Assembly (NCBI GenBank): GCA_051652645.1
Contig: JBOFUP010000049.1
Location: 1-42,804 of the forward strand
Origin: UBA7332 sp051652645
Lineage (GTDB): Bacteria; Bacteroidota; Bacteroidia; Bacteroidales; UBA7332
DNA length: 42,804 nucleotides
Direction: 5' to 3'
Position numbers and translations under genes: made by a program. Position 1 is the stretch's first letter. Each line of letters opens with the position of its first letter. The notes below the pieces were generated by a model. That model was not told where the DNA came from, ran no database searches, and worked only from the letters and a program-made list of their open reading frames with translations. Shown piece by piece: positions 17,244-26,722 of this stretch.

Positions 17244-17417
17244 ATGATAGGAAATCTTACTGGATATGAAGGTGTATATATCATACTTAGCATATTACTT
17301 ATTGGCATTATCCTTACAAATACGGATGTTTGGAATAACTTTGCTATTAAAACGAAACTAATTCTGCGACTAATAATTGCAATCTTGTTTATTATTTGTT
17401 TTGTCGCTTGTATTTAG
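17244..17417 (+). CDS. Small two-helix membrane protein, unrecognised
   Basis: An ATG-started frame of 57 codons. It begins MIGNLTGYEGVYIILSILL and ends in a second hydrophobic stretch (LILRLIIAILFIICFVACI). That predicts two membrane helices (about 12-25 and 38-56) joined by a polar loop with NTDVWNN and KTK. The positive charges lie between the helices, so both termini may face out. I do not recognise a family. No stop or frameshift interrupts it, and it is bracketed by two hairpins sharing the same outer arm. It sits alone between tpx and manA. It could be a toxin-like or regulatory small membrane protein, but nothing in the sequence proves expression. Confidence 0.45.
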   Translation: MIGNLTGYEGVYIILSILLIGIILTNTDVWNNFAIKTKLILRLIIAILFIICFVACI

Positions 17418-17497
17418 TTTCTCTACCTCCCAGACTCATATTGTGTATTAATTATTCATAGAGTATAAGCAATTTAGTAAATTAAACCTAGGAAGAA

Positions 17498-17533
17498 AAT
17501 AGAGGTGTGCCATGTGAATGGTGCACCTCTTGC
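17498..17533 (+). terminator. Imperfect hairpin, possible terminator after the small membrane protein
   Basis: AATAGAGGTGTGCCA pairs with TGGTGCACCTCT around a short loop, with a two-base mismatch in the stem. The outer arm AATAGAGGTGTG is identical to that of the tpx terminator. Only a weak T run follows on the plus strand (CTATCTTTT), and a comparable one on the minus strand. It lies upstream of manA, so it is not part of that gene. Confidence 0.4.
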
Positions 17534-17652
17534 TATCTTTTATAGATAAACTAATGTTTATAATTACTCCTCAATTTACTATATCATATATATTTTGTAC
17601 CTTTACCGCCCATTTAGTATATCTAAAAAAACCACTCAATAAAAGACTTCGG

Positions 17653-18633
17653 ATGAAATCAATCTATCCATATATATTTAGCCCAATAATCAAAAGCCCT
17701 ATTTGGGGTGGTTCAAGAATAAGTAAATTCAAGAATAAAAATAGCAAAACCGAAATCATAGGTGAAAGCTGGGAAATATCAAATATACCAGGAAGTGAAT
17801 CAATAGTAATAAATGGTGATTCCAAAGGAGCTTCATTAGATCAACTAATAATGCAACACGGAGCATCGTTACTTGGAAAAAAGGTATCTGAGAAATACAA
17901 CAACCAATTCCCTCTTCTAATAAAGTTAATTGACACTTCTCAAGATCTATCAATACAAGTTCACCCTAATGATCTTTTAGCACAATCACGACACAATTGC
18001 TCTGGCAAGTCTGAGATGTGGTATATAATTGAAGCTGATAAAGGAAGCTCTATTTACTCTGGATTCAAAAACAGGATTACTCCACAAGAGTATCAAAAGG
18101 CAATCTCAAGCAAAGAGATAAAAGAGCTAATCAGAGAACATAAAGCGGAGTCTGGTGACGTTTTTTATATCCCAGCAGGAACAATACATACAATAGGTAA
18201 GGGATGTTTACTATTGGAGATTCAACAAAATTCTGACATTACATATAGAATATATGATTATGATAGAATTGATAGCCAAGGCAACCCTAGAGAGCTTCAC
18301 ACTGAACTTGCTAAAGAGGCTATTGATTTTGAGATTGACAACACTATAACAGAGAAGCAAGATTGTAAGATTAACAATAGAACACAATTACTATCTACTA
18401 CATACTTTGCTGTGAATAAAATATGTATAGACGGATCTCTAACACTTTCAACACCAAGCATAGATTCTTTCACTATTTATGTCTGTACTAAAGGTGATTT
18501 TACTCTTTACGTTGAAGATTGTGAACCAATAACTGTAACTCAAGGGAATACTATTCTTGTGCCAGCAATAATAACAAAGATTAGAATTGAGAGTAACAGA
18601 CTCTCTGAGATTATAGAGAGTTACGTACCTTGA
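17653..18633 (+). CDS. manA: Mannose-6-phosphate isomerase, class I
   Basis: This zinc enzyme interconverts mannose 6-phosphate and fructose 6-phosphate, feeding GDP-mannose synthesis or mannose use. Zinc ligands are visible as Q102 and H104 (SIQVHPND), E121 (GKSEMWYIIE) and H179 (IPAGTIHTIG). The N-terminus PIIKSPIWGGSRI is typical. The chosen ATG at 17653 gives 326 residues, the usual size for the short Bacillus/Bacteroidetes form. The frame is open back to 17518, but that extension would begin inside a hairpin and has no family resemblance. A near -7 element (ATATTTTG, around 17590) lies upstream. It is convergent with carB, with which it shares a terminator. Confidence 0.95.
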   Translation: MKSIYPYIFSPIIKSPIWGGSRISKFKNKNSKTEIIGESWEISNIPGSESIVINGDSKGASLDQLIMQHGASLLGKKVSEKYNNQFPLLIKLIDTSQDLSIQVHPNDLLAQSRHNCSGKSEMWYIIEADKGSSIYSGFKNRITPQEYQKAISSKEIKELIREHKAESGDVFYIPAGTIHTIGKGCLLLEIQQNSDITYRIYDYDRIDSQGNPRELHTELAKEAIDFEIDNTITEKQDCKINNRTQLLSTTYFAVNKICIDGSLTLSTPSIDSFTIYVCTKGDFTLYVEDCEPITVTQGNTILVPAIITKIRIESNRLSEIIESYVP

Positions 18634-18640
18634 TTATTAA

Positions 18641-18685
18641 ATAAAAAAACTCCTTCAAAGCAATGCTTTGAAGGAGTTTTTTTAT
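18641..18685. terminator. Bidirectional terminator between manA and carB
   Basis: A perfect 21-bp stem starting ATAAAAAAACTCCTTCAAAG, with an AAT loop. The ends are A/T runs, so each strand reads stem plus T tract. It serves manA on the plus strand and carB on the minus strand, whose stop is 4 bp away. Confidence 0.93.
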
Positions 18686-18688
18686 TTA

Positions 18689-21600
18689 TCACTTATATTC
18701 GCACCATGATTTAATTTGAATATCATCCATACTCATGTGACAGAATGCCTGTATGAAAGCATTAGCTAAACGAGTGTTTGTTATAACTGGAATATTCATA
18801 TCAATAGCACCACGACGAATCATATAACCATTTGAGAGCTCACGCTTAGTTAGATTCTTAGGTATATTAACAACCATATCAATTCCACCACTGCGCATAA
18901 GATCAAGAGCTTGTGGAGCATCTCCACTCTCCTCACCTGGCCAGTTAACCAATTCAGCTGGCACACCGTTCTCTACAAGATATGTCTGTGTTCCCTTAGT
19001 TGCAAAAAGATTGTACCCTTTTTCAACAAGAAGTTTTGCACTATCAAGCAATGCCGCCTTCTGTTTTGCTGATCCACTAGAGAGAAGAATATTCTTGTTA
19101 GGAATTCGATGGCCAACAGAAAGCATAGACGTCAAAATTGCCTCGTGTGCATTATCACCCAAACATCCAACCTCACCAGTTGAGGCCATATCAACCCCCA
19201 ATACAGGATCGGCCTTCTGAAGTCTAGAGAATGAGAACTGAGAAGCTTTAATCCCTACATATTCAAGATCAAAAGCACTCATATTTGGCTTCTCGTAAGG
19301 AACACCCATCATCACCTTAGTTGCAAGGTCGATAAAGTTAGTCTTCAACACTTTAGAAACAAATGGGAAGCTACGAGATGCTCTCAAGTTACACTCGATA
19401 ACCTTGATTTCATTCTCTTTAGCCAAGAACTGAATATTAAAAGGTCCTGAGATCTTTAGTTCAGCAGCAATATGGCGAGCTATCTTTTTCACCCTACGAG
19501 CGGTCTCGACATACATCTTCTGTGGAGGGAACTGAATTGTAGCATCTCCTGAGTGGACACCTGCAAACTCAATATGTTCAGATATTGCATATAGTACAAT
19601 CTCACCATTATCAGCTACTGCATCCATCTCTATCTCTTTAGCATTCTCGATAAACTCACTAACCACTACTGGGTGCTTCTTCGATACATTCGCAGCAAGA
19701 GAAAGGAAAGTAATCAACTCTTCATCATTAGAACAAACATTCATCGCAGCTCCAGAGAGCACATATGAAGGACGAACAAGCACAGGATATCCTACCTCAT
19801 CTACAAATGCCTTAACATCATCTAAGCTTGAGAGTTCCTTCCAACGTGGCTGATCAATCTTCAAGGTATCTAGCATAGATGAGAACTTATGACGATCCTC
19901 AGCATTATCAATACTCTGCGCAGTAGTACCAAGAATATTAACCTTGTGCTCATCCAAACGAACGGCTAGGTTATTTGGAATCTGACCACCAGTAGAAAGA
20001 ATAACTCCGTGAGGATTTTCCATCTCTATGATATCCATGACGCGCTCAAAAGTAAGCTCATCAAAATATAGCCTATCACACATATCATAATCCGTAGAGA
20101 CAGTCTCTGGATTATAGTTAATCATTACAGATCTCCAACCCTCTTTACGAATTGTCTGAAGAGCATTAACAGAACACCAATCAAACTCAACTGAACTACC
20201 AATACGATAAGCCCCAGAACCAAGAACAATCACCGAGCGATTATCCCCTAGATACTGAACATCATTGTATTGCCCATTATATGTAAGATATAGATAATTT
20301 GTTGCTGCTGGATATTCAGCTGCTAAAGTATCAATCTGTTTAACCACAGGAATGATACCCTGAGCTTTACGTTGAGCACGAACCTCGTAAATAGCTTCAT
20401 CTACATCAGGTGAGTCCTTATAGATCAAACGTCCAATCTGATTATCTGAGAAGCCCTGCTGTTTAGCGATCTTCATCAAAGGCTTTTCAATCTTAGATAC
20501 TTGATCTAGCGCCTCCAGCTTGTTAGCCGTCTTGATGATGTTATATAGTTTCTGCAGGAACCAACGATCTATCTTAGTTAGATCATGAATCTGATCAATT
20601 GTGTACCCCTTGCGGAATGCCTTAGAGATAACGAATATACGGTTGTCTGTAGGTCTCCTCAACTCTTGGTCGATATCATCTATCTCTATCTCTTTGTTAG
20701 CTACAAACCCCGAAGCTCCTTGACCAATCATTCTTAGCCCTTTCTGAAGAGCCTCTTCAAAAGTACGACCTATAGACATTACCTCTCCAACAGACTTCAT
20801 CGAAGAGCCAATCTCACGAGATACACCATGGAATTTTGACAAATCCCAACGTGGTATCTTACATACTATATAGTCTAGCGCTGGTTCAAAAAGAGCTGAT
20901 GTACTCTTGGTTACTGCATTCTTAAGATCAAAAAGACCATATCCTAGACCTAACTTAGCTGCAACAAAAGCTAAAGGATAGCCTGTCGCTTTAGATGCAA
21001 GTGCAGAAGAGCGACTAAGACGAGCATTTACCTCTATCACTCGATAATCCTCCGAGTGAGGATCAAAAGCATACTGTACGTTACATTCACCTACAATCCC
21101 GATGTGGCGAATAATACGTATAGCTAACTCCCTTAGTTTGTGATATTCAGCATTTGTAAGAGTTTGAGAAGGTGCAACAACTATCGATTCCCCTGTGTGA
21201 ATACCCAGTGGATCGAAGTTCTCCATATTACACACCGTAATACAGTTGTCAAATCTATCTCTAACAACCTCATACTCTACCTCTTTCCAGCCCTTAAGTG
21301 ACTTCTCCACTAAGATCTGAGGAGAGAACGACAAAGCTTTCTCTGCTAGTTCAACAAGCTCAGACTCATCATCACAAAATCCAGATCCAAGACCACCTAG
21401 AGCATAAGCTGCACGTATAATGATAGGATATCCAAGATCTTTTGCCGCTTGTTTAGCATCTTCAACCGTATCTACAGCAAAACTCTTGATTGTCTTTACA
21501 TCAATCTCATCTAGTTTCTGAACAAATAGCTCTCTATCCTCCGTATCCATGATAGCTTGTACAGGTGTACCGAGCACTTGAACATTGTATTTCTCTAGAA

Positions 21601-21913
21601 TACCTGATTGGTACAACTTAACACCACAGTTGAGTGCTGTCTGTCCACCAAAAGCCAATAAAATACCATCAGGACGCTCTCTTTTGATAACTTTCTCCAC
21701 AAAAAAAGGTGTAACCGGCAAGAAATAAATCTTGTCAGCTACCCCTTCGGAGGTCTGAACGGTTGCAATGTTCGGGTTAATCAATACTGTCTCAATACTC
21801 TCTTCGCGAAGCGCTTTAAGAGCTTGTGAGCCGGAATAGTCAAACTCTCCAGCCTCACCAATCTTTAGTGCGCCAGATCCAAGAATAAGAACCTTTTTTA
21901 TTGTATGTTGCAT
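18689..21913 (-). CDS. carB: Carbamoyl-phosphate synthase, large subunit
   Basis: This 1074-residue enzyme makes carbamoyl phosphate from bicarbonate, ammonia (delivered by CarA) and two ATP, for pyrimidine and arginine synthesis. It has two homologous ATP-grasp halves, starting KKVLILGSGALKIGEAGEFDY and again NRSVIVLGSGAYRIGSSVEF (about 555). Each half has an ATP-grasp core (IIRAAYALGGLGSGF; VLVRPSYVLSGAAMNV). The C-terminal MGS-like allosteric domain begins near SVGHRIPNKNILLSSG and contains FATKGTQTYLVENG. Length equals the usual 1070-1080. It follows carA by 47 bp on the same strand, so the two subunits are made together. Confidence 0.98.
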   Translation of the reverse strand: MQHTIKKVLILGSGALKIGEAGEFDYSGSQALKALREESIETVLINPNIATVQTSEGVADKIYFLPVTPFFVEKVIKRERPDGILLAFGGQTALNCGVKLYQSGILEKYNVQVLGTPVQAIMDTEDRELFVQKLDEIDVKTIKSFAVDTVEDAKQAAKDLGYPIIIRAAYALGGLGSGFCDDESELVELAEKALSFSPQILVEKSLKGWKEVEYEVVRDRFDNCITVCNMENFDPLGIHTGESIVVAPSQTLTNAEYHKLRELAIRIIRHIGIVGECNVQYAFDPHSEDYRVIEVNARLSRSSALASKATGYPLAFVAAKLGLGYGLFDLKNAVTKSTSALFEPALDYIVCKIPRWDLSKFHGVSREIGSSMKSVGEVMSIGRTFEEALQKGLRMIGQGASGFVANKEIEIDDIDQELRRPTDNRIFVISKAFRKGYTIDQIHDLTKIDRWFLQKLYNIIKTANKLEALDQVSKIEKPLMKIAKQQGFSDNQIGRLIYKDSPDVDEAIYEVRAQRKAQGIIPVVKQIDTLAAEYPAATNYLYLTYNGQYNDVQYLGDNRSVIVLGSGAYRIGSSVEFDWCSVNALQTIRKEGWRSVMINYNPETVSTDYDMCDRLYFDELTFERVMDIIEMENPHGVILSTGGQIPNNLAVRLDEHKVNILGTTAQSIDNAEDRHKFSSMLDTLKIDQPRWKELSSLDDVKAFVDEVGYPVLVRPSYVLSGAAMNVCSNDEELITFLSLAANVSKKHPVVVSEFIENAKEIEMDAVADNGEIVLYAISEHIEFAGVHSGDATIQFPPQKMYVETARRVKKIARHIAAELKISGPFNIQFLAKENEIKVIECNLRASRSFPFVSKVLKTNFIDLATKVMMGVPYEKPNMSAFDLEYVGIKASQFSFSRLQKADPVLGVDMASTGEVGCLGDNAHEAILTSMLSVGHRIPNKNILLSSGSAKQKAALLDSAKLLVEKGYNLFATKGTQTYLVENGVPAELVNWPGEESGDAPQALDLMRSGGIDMVVNIPKNLTKRELSNGYMIRRGAIDMNIPVITNTRLANAFIQAFCHMSMDDIQIKSWCEYK

Positions 21914-21960
21914 GATTTACTGTGTCGTTTAAATTTCAATGAAGTGGATTAATCGATATA

Positions 21961-23028
21961 TCAGAGCATCTTAACGAAATCGTCAAACAAAAACTCTGTA
22001 TCTGTTGGTCCGCTTGCAGCTTCTGGGTGAAACTGACACGAGAAGAACGGCTTGCTCTTATGGCGAATACCCTCGTTTGTACCATCATTCATGTTTGTGA
22101 ATAGTGGCTCCCAATCAGAACTCAAACTACTATTATCTACAGCATAACCGTGATTCTGCGAGGTAACAAAACATCTATTTGTACCCTCCATTCTCACAGG
22201 TTGGTTATGACTACGGTGACCATATTTTAGTTTGTAAGTTTTGGCTCCACCTGCCTTCGACAACAATTGGTTACCCATACAGATACCAAATATTGGCTTA
22301 CCACACTCCATAAATCGACGAATATTCTCAACAGTCTCTACTGCGTGGTCAGGATTCCCCGGACCATTCGAAATGAATAGGCCGTCAAACTCCAAAGTAT
22401 TAAAGTCATAGTTCCAAGGCACTCTAATCACCTTCACGCCTCTATTAACTAGGCAGCGAATAATATTGTGTTTAACACCACAATCAACTAGACAAACACT
22501 CTTTTCACCACTTCCATAAGTTATCACCTCTTTGCAGCTAGCTTGAGCTACAAGATTCACCTGCTCAATATCTGAGTAAGCAATATCTTGATTATCGAAA
22601 ACAATCTTACCCTTCATCGCACCCTTCTCTCTAAGGATTTTGGTCAACTCACGAGTATCGATACCATATACCCCAGGCACTTTATTTATCTTAAGCCATT
22701 CGCCCAAACTCATAGCAGCATTCCAATGGCTATACTCATGAGAATAGTCAGAGATGATAACACCACTGACATGAACTTTTTCTGACTCATAAAAACGTGA
22801 AAGGCCGTCGATAGTCTCATCGGCTGGAACGCCGTAGTTACCGACAAGGGGGAATGTGATTGTGAGAATCTGACCAGTATAAGACGGGTCTGTCAAACTC
22901 TCAGGGTAGCCTACCATGGCTGTACTAAAAACAACTTCTCCGGCTGCAGACTCTTCATATCCGAATGAATATCCGTGAAAAACTGCGCCGTTCTCCAGAA
23001 CTAAAGAAACAGGTCTCTCCTTTTGCAT
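21961..23028 (-). CDS. carA: Carbamoyl-phosphate synthase, small (glutaminase) subunit
   Basis: This 355-residue subunit releases ammonia from glutamine for CarB. The N-terminal CPSase domain shows GEVVFSTAMVGYPESLTDPS and the GATase domain shows FISNGPGNPDH. The triad is C250 in PIFGICMGNQLL, and H334 and E336 in CQFHPEAASGP. The start at 23028 gives the normal N-terminus (VSLVLENGAVFHGYSFG). It is the first gene of carAB. The leader contains a -7 element and a terminator-like hairpin, suggesting control by attenuation. Confidence 0.98.
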   Translation of the reverse strand: MQKERPVSLVLENGAVFHGYSFGYEESAAGEVVFSTAMVGYPESLTDPSYTGQILTITFPLVGNYGVPADETIDGLSRFYESEKVHVSGVIISDYSHEYSHWNAAMSLGEWLKINKVPGVYGIDTRELTKILREKGAMKGKIVFDNQDIAYSDIEQVNLVAQASCKEVITYGSGEKSVCLVDCGVKHNIIRCLVNRGVKVIRVPWNYDFNTLEFDGLFISNGPGNPDHAVETVENIRRFMECGKPIFGICMGNQLLSKAGGAKTYKLKYGHRSHNQPVRMEGTNRCFVTSQNHGYAVDNSSLSSDWEPLFTNMNDGTNEGIRHKSKPFFSCQFHPEAASGPTDTEFLFDDFVKML

Positions 23029-23060
23029 TGATGTAAATAGGTATATAGTTTACGCTTACA

Positions 23061-23092
23061 TATAAAAAACCGGTTTCCTTACAGAAAACCGT
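23061..23092 (-). promoter_or_regulatory. Terminator-like leader hairpin of carAB
   Basis: Read on the minus strand, ACGGTTTTC and GAAACCGGT form an imperfect stem around TGTAAG, followed immediately by six T. It sits at the very start of the predicted transcript (-7 element at 23101-23094), about 35-60 bases before the carA ATG. It could act as an attenuator or as a 5'-protective stem. Confidence 0.45.
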
Positions 23093-23093
23093 G

Positions 23094-23101
23094 CAAATGT
23101 A
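23094..23101 (-). promoter_or_regulatory. Candidate -7 element of carAB
   Basis: Minus-strand TACATTTG, an exact TAnnTTTG match, 66 bp before the carA start. Confidence 0.55.
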
Positions 23102-23152
23102 GTGAAATAATTATAGAAATAAGAATCGCACAACCCATTTTATACCAAAAAA

Positions 23153-23188
23153 AAGAGTAGGCACATATAATTACATGTGCCTACTCTT
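23153..23188 (-). terminator. Terminator of clpB
   Basis: A perfect 14-bp stem (AAGAGTAGGCACAT / ATGTGCCTACTCTT), followed on the minus strand by a T run (complement of 23147-23154). It lies about 28 bp past the clpB stop. Confidence 0.9.
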
Positions 23189-23215
23189 GAGTAAAAACTC
23201 TCTATATTAAAGACT

Positions 23216-25807
23216 TCACCTATTCGCGAAGGTTAATAAACCATCATGCATCGTGACAAAAATATTCTTTTCTTTATCTATTACCCCTGAAAGAATTGCC
23301 TTAGAAAGCTCATTTAGAAGTTGACGCTGAATAACTCTCTTCACAGGTCGAGCTCCAAACTGAGGATCATACCCCTCATTAGCTAGATAATCCAAAACAG
23401 AGTCATCGAAATCTATACGCATACCATTTTGGCACAACATCTTCTGTATACCATTTAGCTGTATATAGACAACATTTCTTATCTCCAAACGAGATAATGG
23501 CGTAAACATTATTATCTCGTCAATACGATTTAGAAACTCCGGTCGTATAGTTTTTTTGAGAAGATCCATCACCTCATCCTTACTCTTAGAAACAACCTCT
23601 TCTCGATTATCCTCATTTAGGAACTCAAATCTATCCCTAATAATATTAGAGCCAAGATTTGATGTCATAATAATGATAGTATTCTTAAAATTCACAACCC
23701 TACCCTTATTGTCCGTCAGCCTTCCATCATCCAACACTTGAAGAAGAATATTAAACACGTCAGGATGAGCCTTCTCTATCTCATCAAATAGAACAACTGA
23801 GTATGGCTTGCGCCTTATTGCCTCTGTTAGCTGTCCACCCTCTTCATATCCTACATATCCAGGAGGAGATCCAATAAGACGAGTAACTGCAAACTTCTCT
23901 TGATACTCACTCATATCAATACGAGTCATCATTGTCTCATCGTCAAATAAATAATCAGCCAAAGCCTTTGCTAGCTCAGTCTTACCAACACCTGTCGTCC
24001 CTAAGAAGATGAACGAACCAATAGGTCGTTTTGGGTCTTGAAGCCCCGCTCGACTACGCCTTACTGCATCCGAAATAGCAACTATTGCTTCATCCTGACC
24101 AACAACCCTCTTATGAAGTTCCTTCTCAAGATTTAGCAACTTATCTTTCTCACCCTGCAACATGCGACTAACTGGAATAGATGTCCACCTAGATACTATA
24201 TCAGCAATATCATCAGCACTCACCTCCTCTTTTATCATTGCATTAGAACCCTGAACTTGACGAAGCTTTGTGTGCAACTCCACAATCTTAGCCTCTGCCT
24301 CTTTTATTCTACCATAACGGATCTCGGCAACCTTACCGAAGTCACCATCTCGCTCAGCTCTATCTGCCTCAAATTTTAAAGATTCAATCTCCTTCTTCCT
24401 ATCTTGAACCTGCTGAATAAGCTCTCTCTCACTCTGCCACTTAGCTTTATGCCTAGACTCTTCCTCTTTCAAGTTAGCAATCTCACGTGAGAGACTCTCA
24501 ACCTTCACTGCATCATTCTCACGCTTAATAGCCTCACGTTCGATCTCCAGCTGTTTAATCCTACGTGAGATCTCATCCAAATTCTCAGGAACTGAATTCA
24601 CCTCCAGACGGAGCTTAGCCGCTGCCTCATCCATTAGGTCTATAGCCTTATCTGGCAAAAAACGATCAGTAATATACCTATGCGAAAGCTGAACGGCTGC
24701 AATGATTGCCTCGTCCTTGATCCTTACTTGATGATGATTTTCGTACCTCTCCTTTAATCCTCTTAATATAGAAATAGAATCAGCCTCATCAGGCTCCTCT
24801 ATCAATACAGTCTGAAACCTTCTCTCTAAAGCCTTATCCTTTTCAAAATATTTCTGATACTCATCCAAAGTTGTCGCACCTATCGAGCGTAAATCACCTC
24901 GAGCTAAAGCTGGTTTCAATATATTGGCCGCATCCATGGCCCCATCACTCTTACCTGCACCAACAAGAGTATGTATCTCATCAATGAATAGAATTATTTC
25001 CCCCTCAGCAGATGTCACCTCATTTACTACAGCTTTTAGACGTTCCTCAAACTCACCCTTATATTTTGCTCCTGCAATCAAAGCACCCATATCCAATGAG
25101 TAGATCTGTTTGCTCTTTAAGTTCTCTGGAACATCCCCTCTGATAATACGATGAGCCAAGCCCTCTGCTATGGCAGTCTTACCAGTTCCTGGTTCACCTA
25201 TCAAAATTGGATTATTCTTTGTTCTACGACTCAAAATCTGTAAAACCCTACGTATCTCCTCATCCCTACCAATGACTGGATCAAGCTTACCACTACGTGC
25301 ACGCTCATTGAGATTAATAGCATATTTAGAAAGAGCTTGATAACTATCCTCGGCCGACTGCGAGTTTACCTTCTCACCCTTACGTAGTTCCTTTATGGCT
25401 TGCTCCAAGCTACTCTTGGTCAACCCAGCATCCTTAAGCATTGTCGATGCACTACTATTCTCCTCCAAGATAGCAACCAAGAGGTGTTCAATAGATACAT
25501 AAGTGTCGCCCATAGATGAAGAAACGGATATTGCCTTCTGTACAACAGCGTTACTTTCCCTACTCAGATATGGATCAGCACCCATCACCTTAGGATAACT
25601 CTGTAACTCTCTATCCAAAACGGAACGCAAATTAGTAGAATTAACCTCACACTTTTGGAAGATAAAATTCAACACACTCTCCCCTTCAAGCAGAAGTGAT
25701 TTCAAGAGGTGAGCAGGTTCTATCATCTGTTGATTGAGAGACTGAACCAGCTGTACAGCCTTCTGTATAACCTCTTGAGACTTAATTGTAAAATTGTTTA
25801 AGTTCAT
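23216..25807 (-). CDS. clpB: ATP-dependent disaggregase ClpB
   Basis: This 863-residue Hsp100 chaperone should pull proteins out of aggregates together with DnaK. The order is an N-domain (1-140, with two Clp-N repeats), AAA domain 1 with Walker A GEPGTGKT at 204-211, and IIGATTLDEYQKYFEKDKAL. A charged coiled-coil middle domain follows (about 405-520, EIESLKFEADRAERDGDFGK), which marks ClpB and not ClpA/C. AAA domain 2 has GTTGVGKTELAKALADYLFD, GSPPGYVGYEEGGQLTEAIR and NFKNTIIIMTSNLGSNII. The C-terminal end (GARPVKRVIQRQLLNELSK) is normal. Length is standard. It is monocistronic, with a terminator downstream. Confidence 0.98.
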   Translation of the reverse strand: MNLNNFTIKSQEVIQKAVQLVQSLNQQMIEPAHLLKSLLLEGESVLNFIFQKCEVNSTNLRSVLDRELQSYPKVMGADPYLSRESNAVVQKAISVSSSMGDTYVSIEHLLVAILEENSSASTMLKDAGLTKSSLEQAIKELRKGEKVNSQSAEDSYQALSKYAINLNERARSGKLDPVIGRDEEIRRVLQILSRRTKNNPILIGEPGTGKTAIAEGLAHRIIRGDVPENLKSKQIYSLDMGALIAGAKYKGEFEERLKAVVNEVTSAEGEIILFIDEIHTLVGAGKSDGAMDAANILKPALARGDLRSIGATTLDEYQKYFEKDKALERRFQTVLIEEPDEADSISILRGLKERYENHHQVRIKDEAIIAAVQLSHRYITDRFLPDKAIDLMDEAAAKLRLEVNSVPENLDEISRRIKQLEIEREAIKRENDAVKVESLSREIANLKEEESRHKAKWQSERELIQQVQDRKKEIESLKFEADRAERDGDFGKVAEIRYGRIKEAEAKIVELHTKLRQVQGSNAMIKEEVSADDIADIVSRWTSIPVSRMLQGEKDKLLNLEKELHKRVVGQDEAIVAISDAVRRSRAGLQDPKRPIGSFIFLGTTGVGKTELAKALADYLFDDETMMTRIDMSEYQEKFAVTRLIGSPPGYVGYEEGGQLTEAIRRKPYSVVLFDEIEKAHPDVFNILLQVLDDGRLTDNKGRVVNFKNTIIIMTSNLGSNIIRDRFEFLNEDNREEVVSKSKDEVMDLLKKTIRPEFLNRIDEIIMFTPLSRLEIRNVVYIQLNGIQKMLCQNGMRIDFDDSVLDYLANEGYDPQFGARPVKRVIQRQLLNELSKAILSGVIDKEKNIFVTMHDGLLTFANR

Positions 25808-25953
25808 AGATACTTTATATATGTTTTTATTATACTATCTCTACCACCAAAAGCGTTGCCAAAGAGTAGCAATCTGACTTTTTGTCATTAGATATAACAA
25901 TTATCAACACACTAAAGTAAGAGCATTAGGCAGGAATTTTTCTATAAAAAGAG

Positions 25954-25993
25954 CGAGGTAGCAATAATCTAAATTAGAATTATCGCTACCTCG
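25954..25993 (-). terminator. Terminator of the PhnA/YjdM gene
   Basis: CGAGGTAGC (25954-25962) pairs with GCTACCTCG (25985-25993), and the stem extends inward with one mismatch. On the minus strand TCTTTTTATAG follows. Confidence 0.78.
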
Positions 25994-26042
25994 TATCAAA
26001 TATATTAAATATCAGGAATAACCTATAAATAGGCGACTAGAC

Positions 26043-26372
26043 TTACTTCTTCAAGAAACAAGTTTTAAGAACGATGCTACTACCATCAATCTTACAATCA
26101 ACCTCTTCTGGATTTTCTGTCAAACGAATACTCTTAACCTTTGTACCACGTTTGATAACCATAGAAGAACCCTTAACTTTAAGATCTTTTATTACAGTCA
26201 CAGCATCACCATCTGCCAATATAGCACCGTTGCTATCCTTAGCAACACTGCTCTCCTCTACATCCTCTTCACTTCCACTCCATTCATATCCACAATCTGG
26301 ACAAACATTCATCACTCCATCAAAATAGGTATTGTCCATATCACACTGTGGACAGTTCGAAATTGTACTCAT
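26043..26372 (-). CDS. PhnA/YjdM-family zinc-ribbon protein
   Basis: This 109-residue protein has an N-terminal zinc ribbon (C7, C10 and C24, C27 in NCPQCDMDN and VCPDCGYEW). A small C-terminal SH3-like domain follows (GDAVTVIKDLKVKGSSMVIKRG, ending KTCFLKK). This is the YjdM family, once called PhnA. Despite the old name it is not shown to act in phosphonate breakdown, and its role is unknown. It is a single gene with a -7 element 75 bp upstream and its own terminator. Confidence 0.9.
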   Translation of the reverse strand: MSTISNCPQCDMDNTYFDGVMNVCPDCGYEWSGSEEDVEESSVAKDSNGAILADGDAVTVIKDLKVKGSSMVIKRGTKVKSIRLTENPEEVDCKIDGSSIVLKTCFLKK

Positions 26373-26446
26373 TCGTTTTACTCTTTTACTTCAACTAACA
26401 GCTGACAGTCAATGACTTCAGCACATAAGCATTCTTGTTAATGATG

Positions 26447-26454
26447 CAAAGATA
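26447..26454 (-). promoter_or_regulatory. Candidate -7 element of the PhnA/YjdM gene
   Basis: Minus-strand TATCTTTG, an exact TAnnTTTG match, 75 bp before the start. Confidence 0.45.
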
Positions 26455-26722
26455 ATCATTAAAAATTAGCTTGGTGTAATTTTAGTGCCACATTTGCGGT
26501 ATCGCTTGCATCAGCAAACCCTATTAATACTCGTTCATTAAGTGAGATGAACCAGTTTTAGATAAAGACACTTTGCTCTACATATACAACTCTCATTAAA
26601 ACAAGCCCCCATAAACAGATAGTTTAGCCCCTATTATATAGGCCTAAAAGTCAAGTGATGCAACATGCATAATAGAATACAAAAGTTGAAACTACAGCCT
26701 AAGTTTTTGATGGCTCATCATT
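26455..26722. other. Intergenic, no supported gene
   Basis: Together with 26373-26454 this gives about 350 bp without a gene. A 31-codon open stretch on the minus strand (ERVLIGFADASDTANVALKL, stop near 26464) lacks a start codon and a stop precedes it. It may be a gene remnant but I cannot support it. No clear hairpin terminator for the nitroreductase was found here. Confidence 0.4.

Noticed and set aside
17518..17652. 45-residue N-terminal extension of manA
   Set aside because: It would begin within a hairpin, has no family resemblance and crosses the likely promoter; ATG 17653 gives the normal protein.
26462..26560. 31-codon open stretch containing ERVLIGFADASDTANVALKL
   Set aside because: No start codon in frame, a stop just before it and no family I recognise; possibly a remnant, but not supportable.
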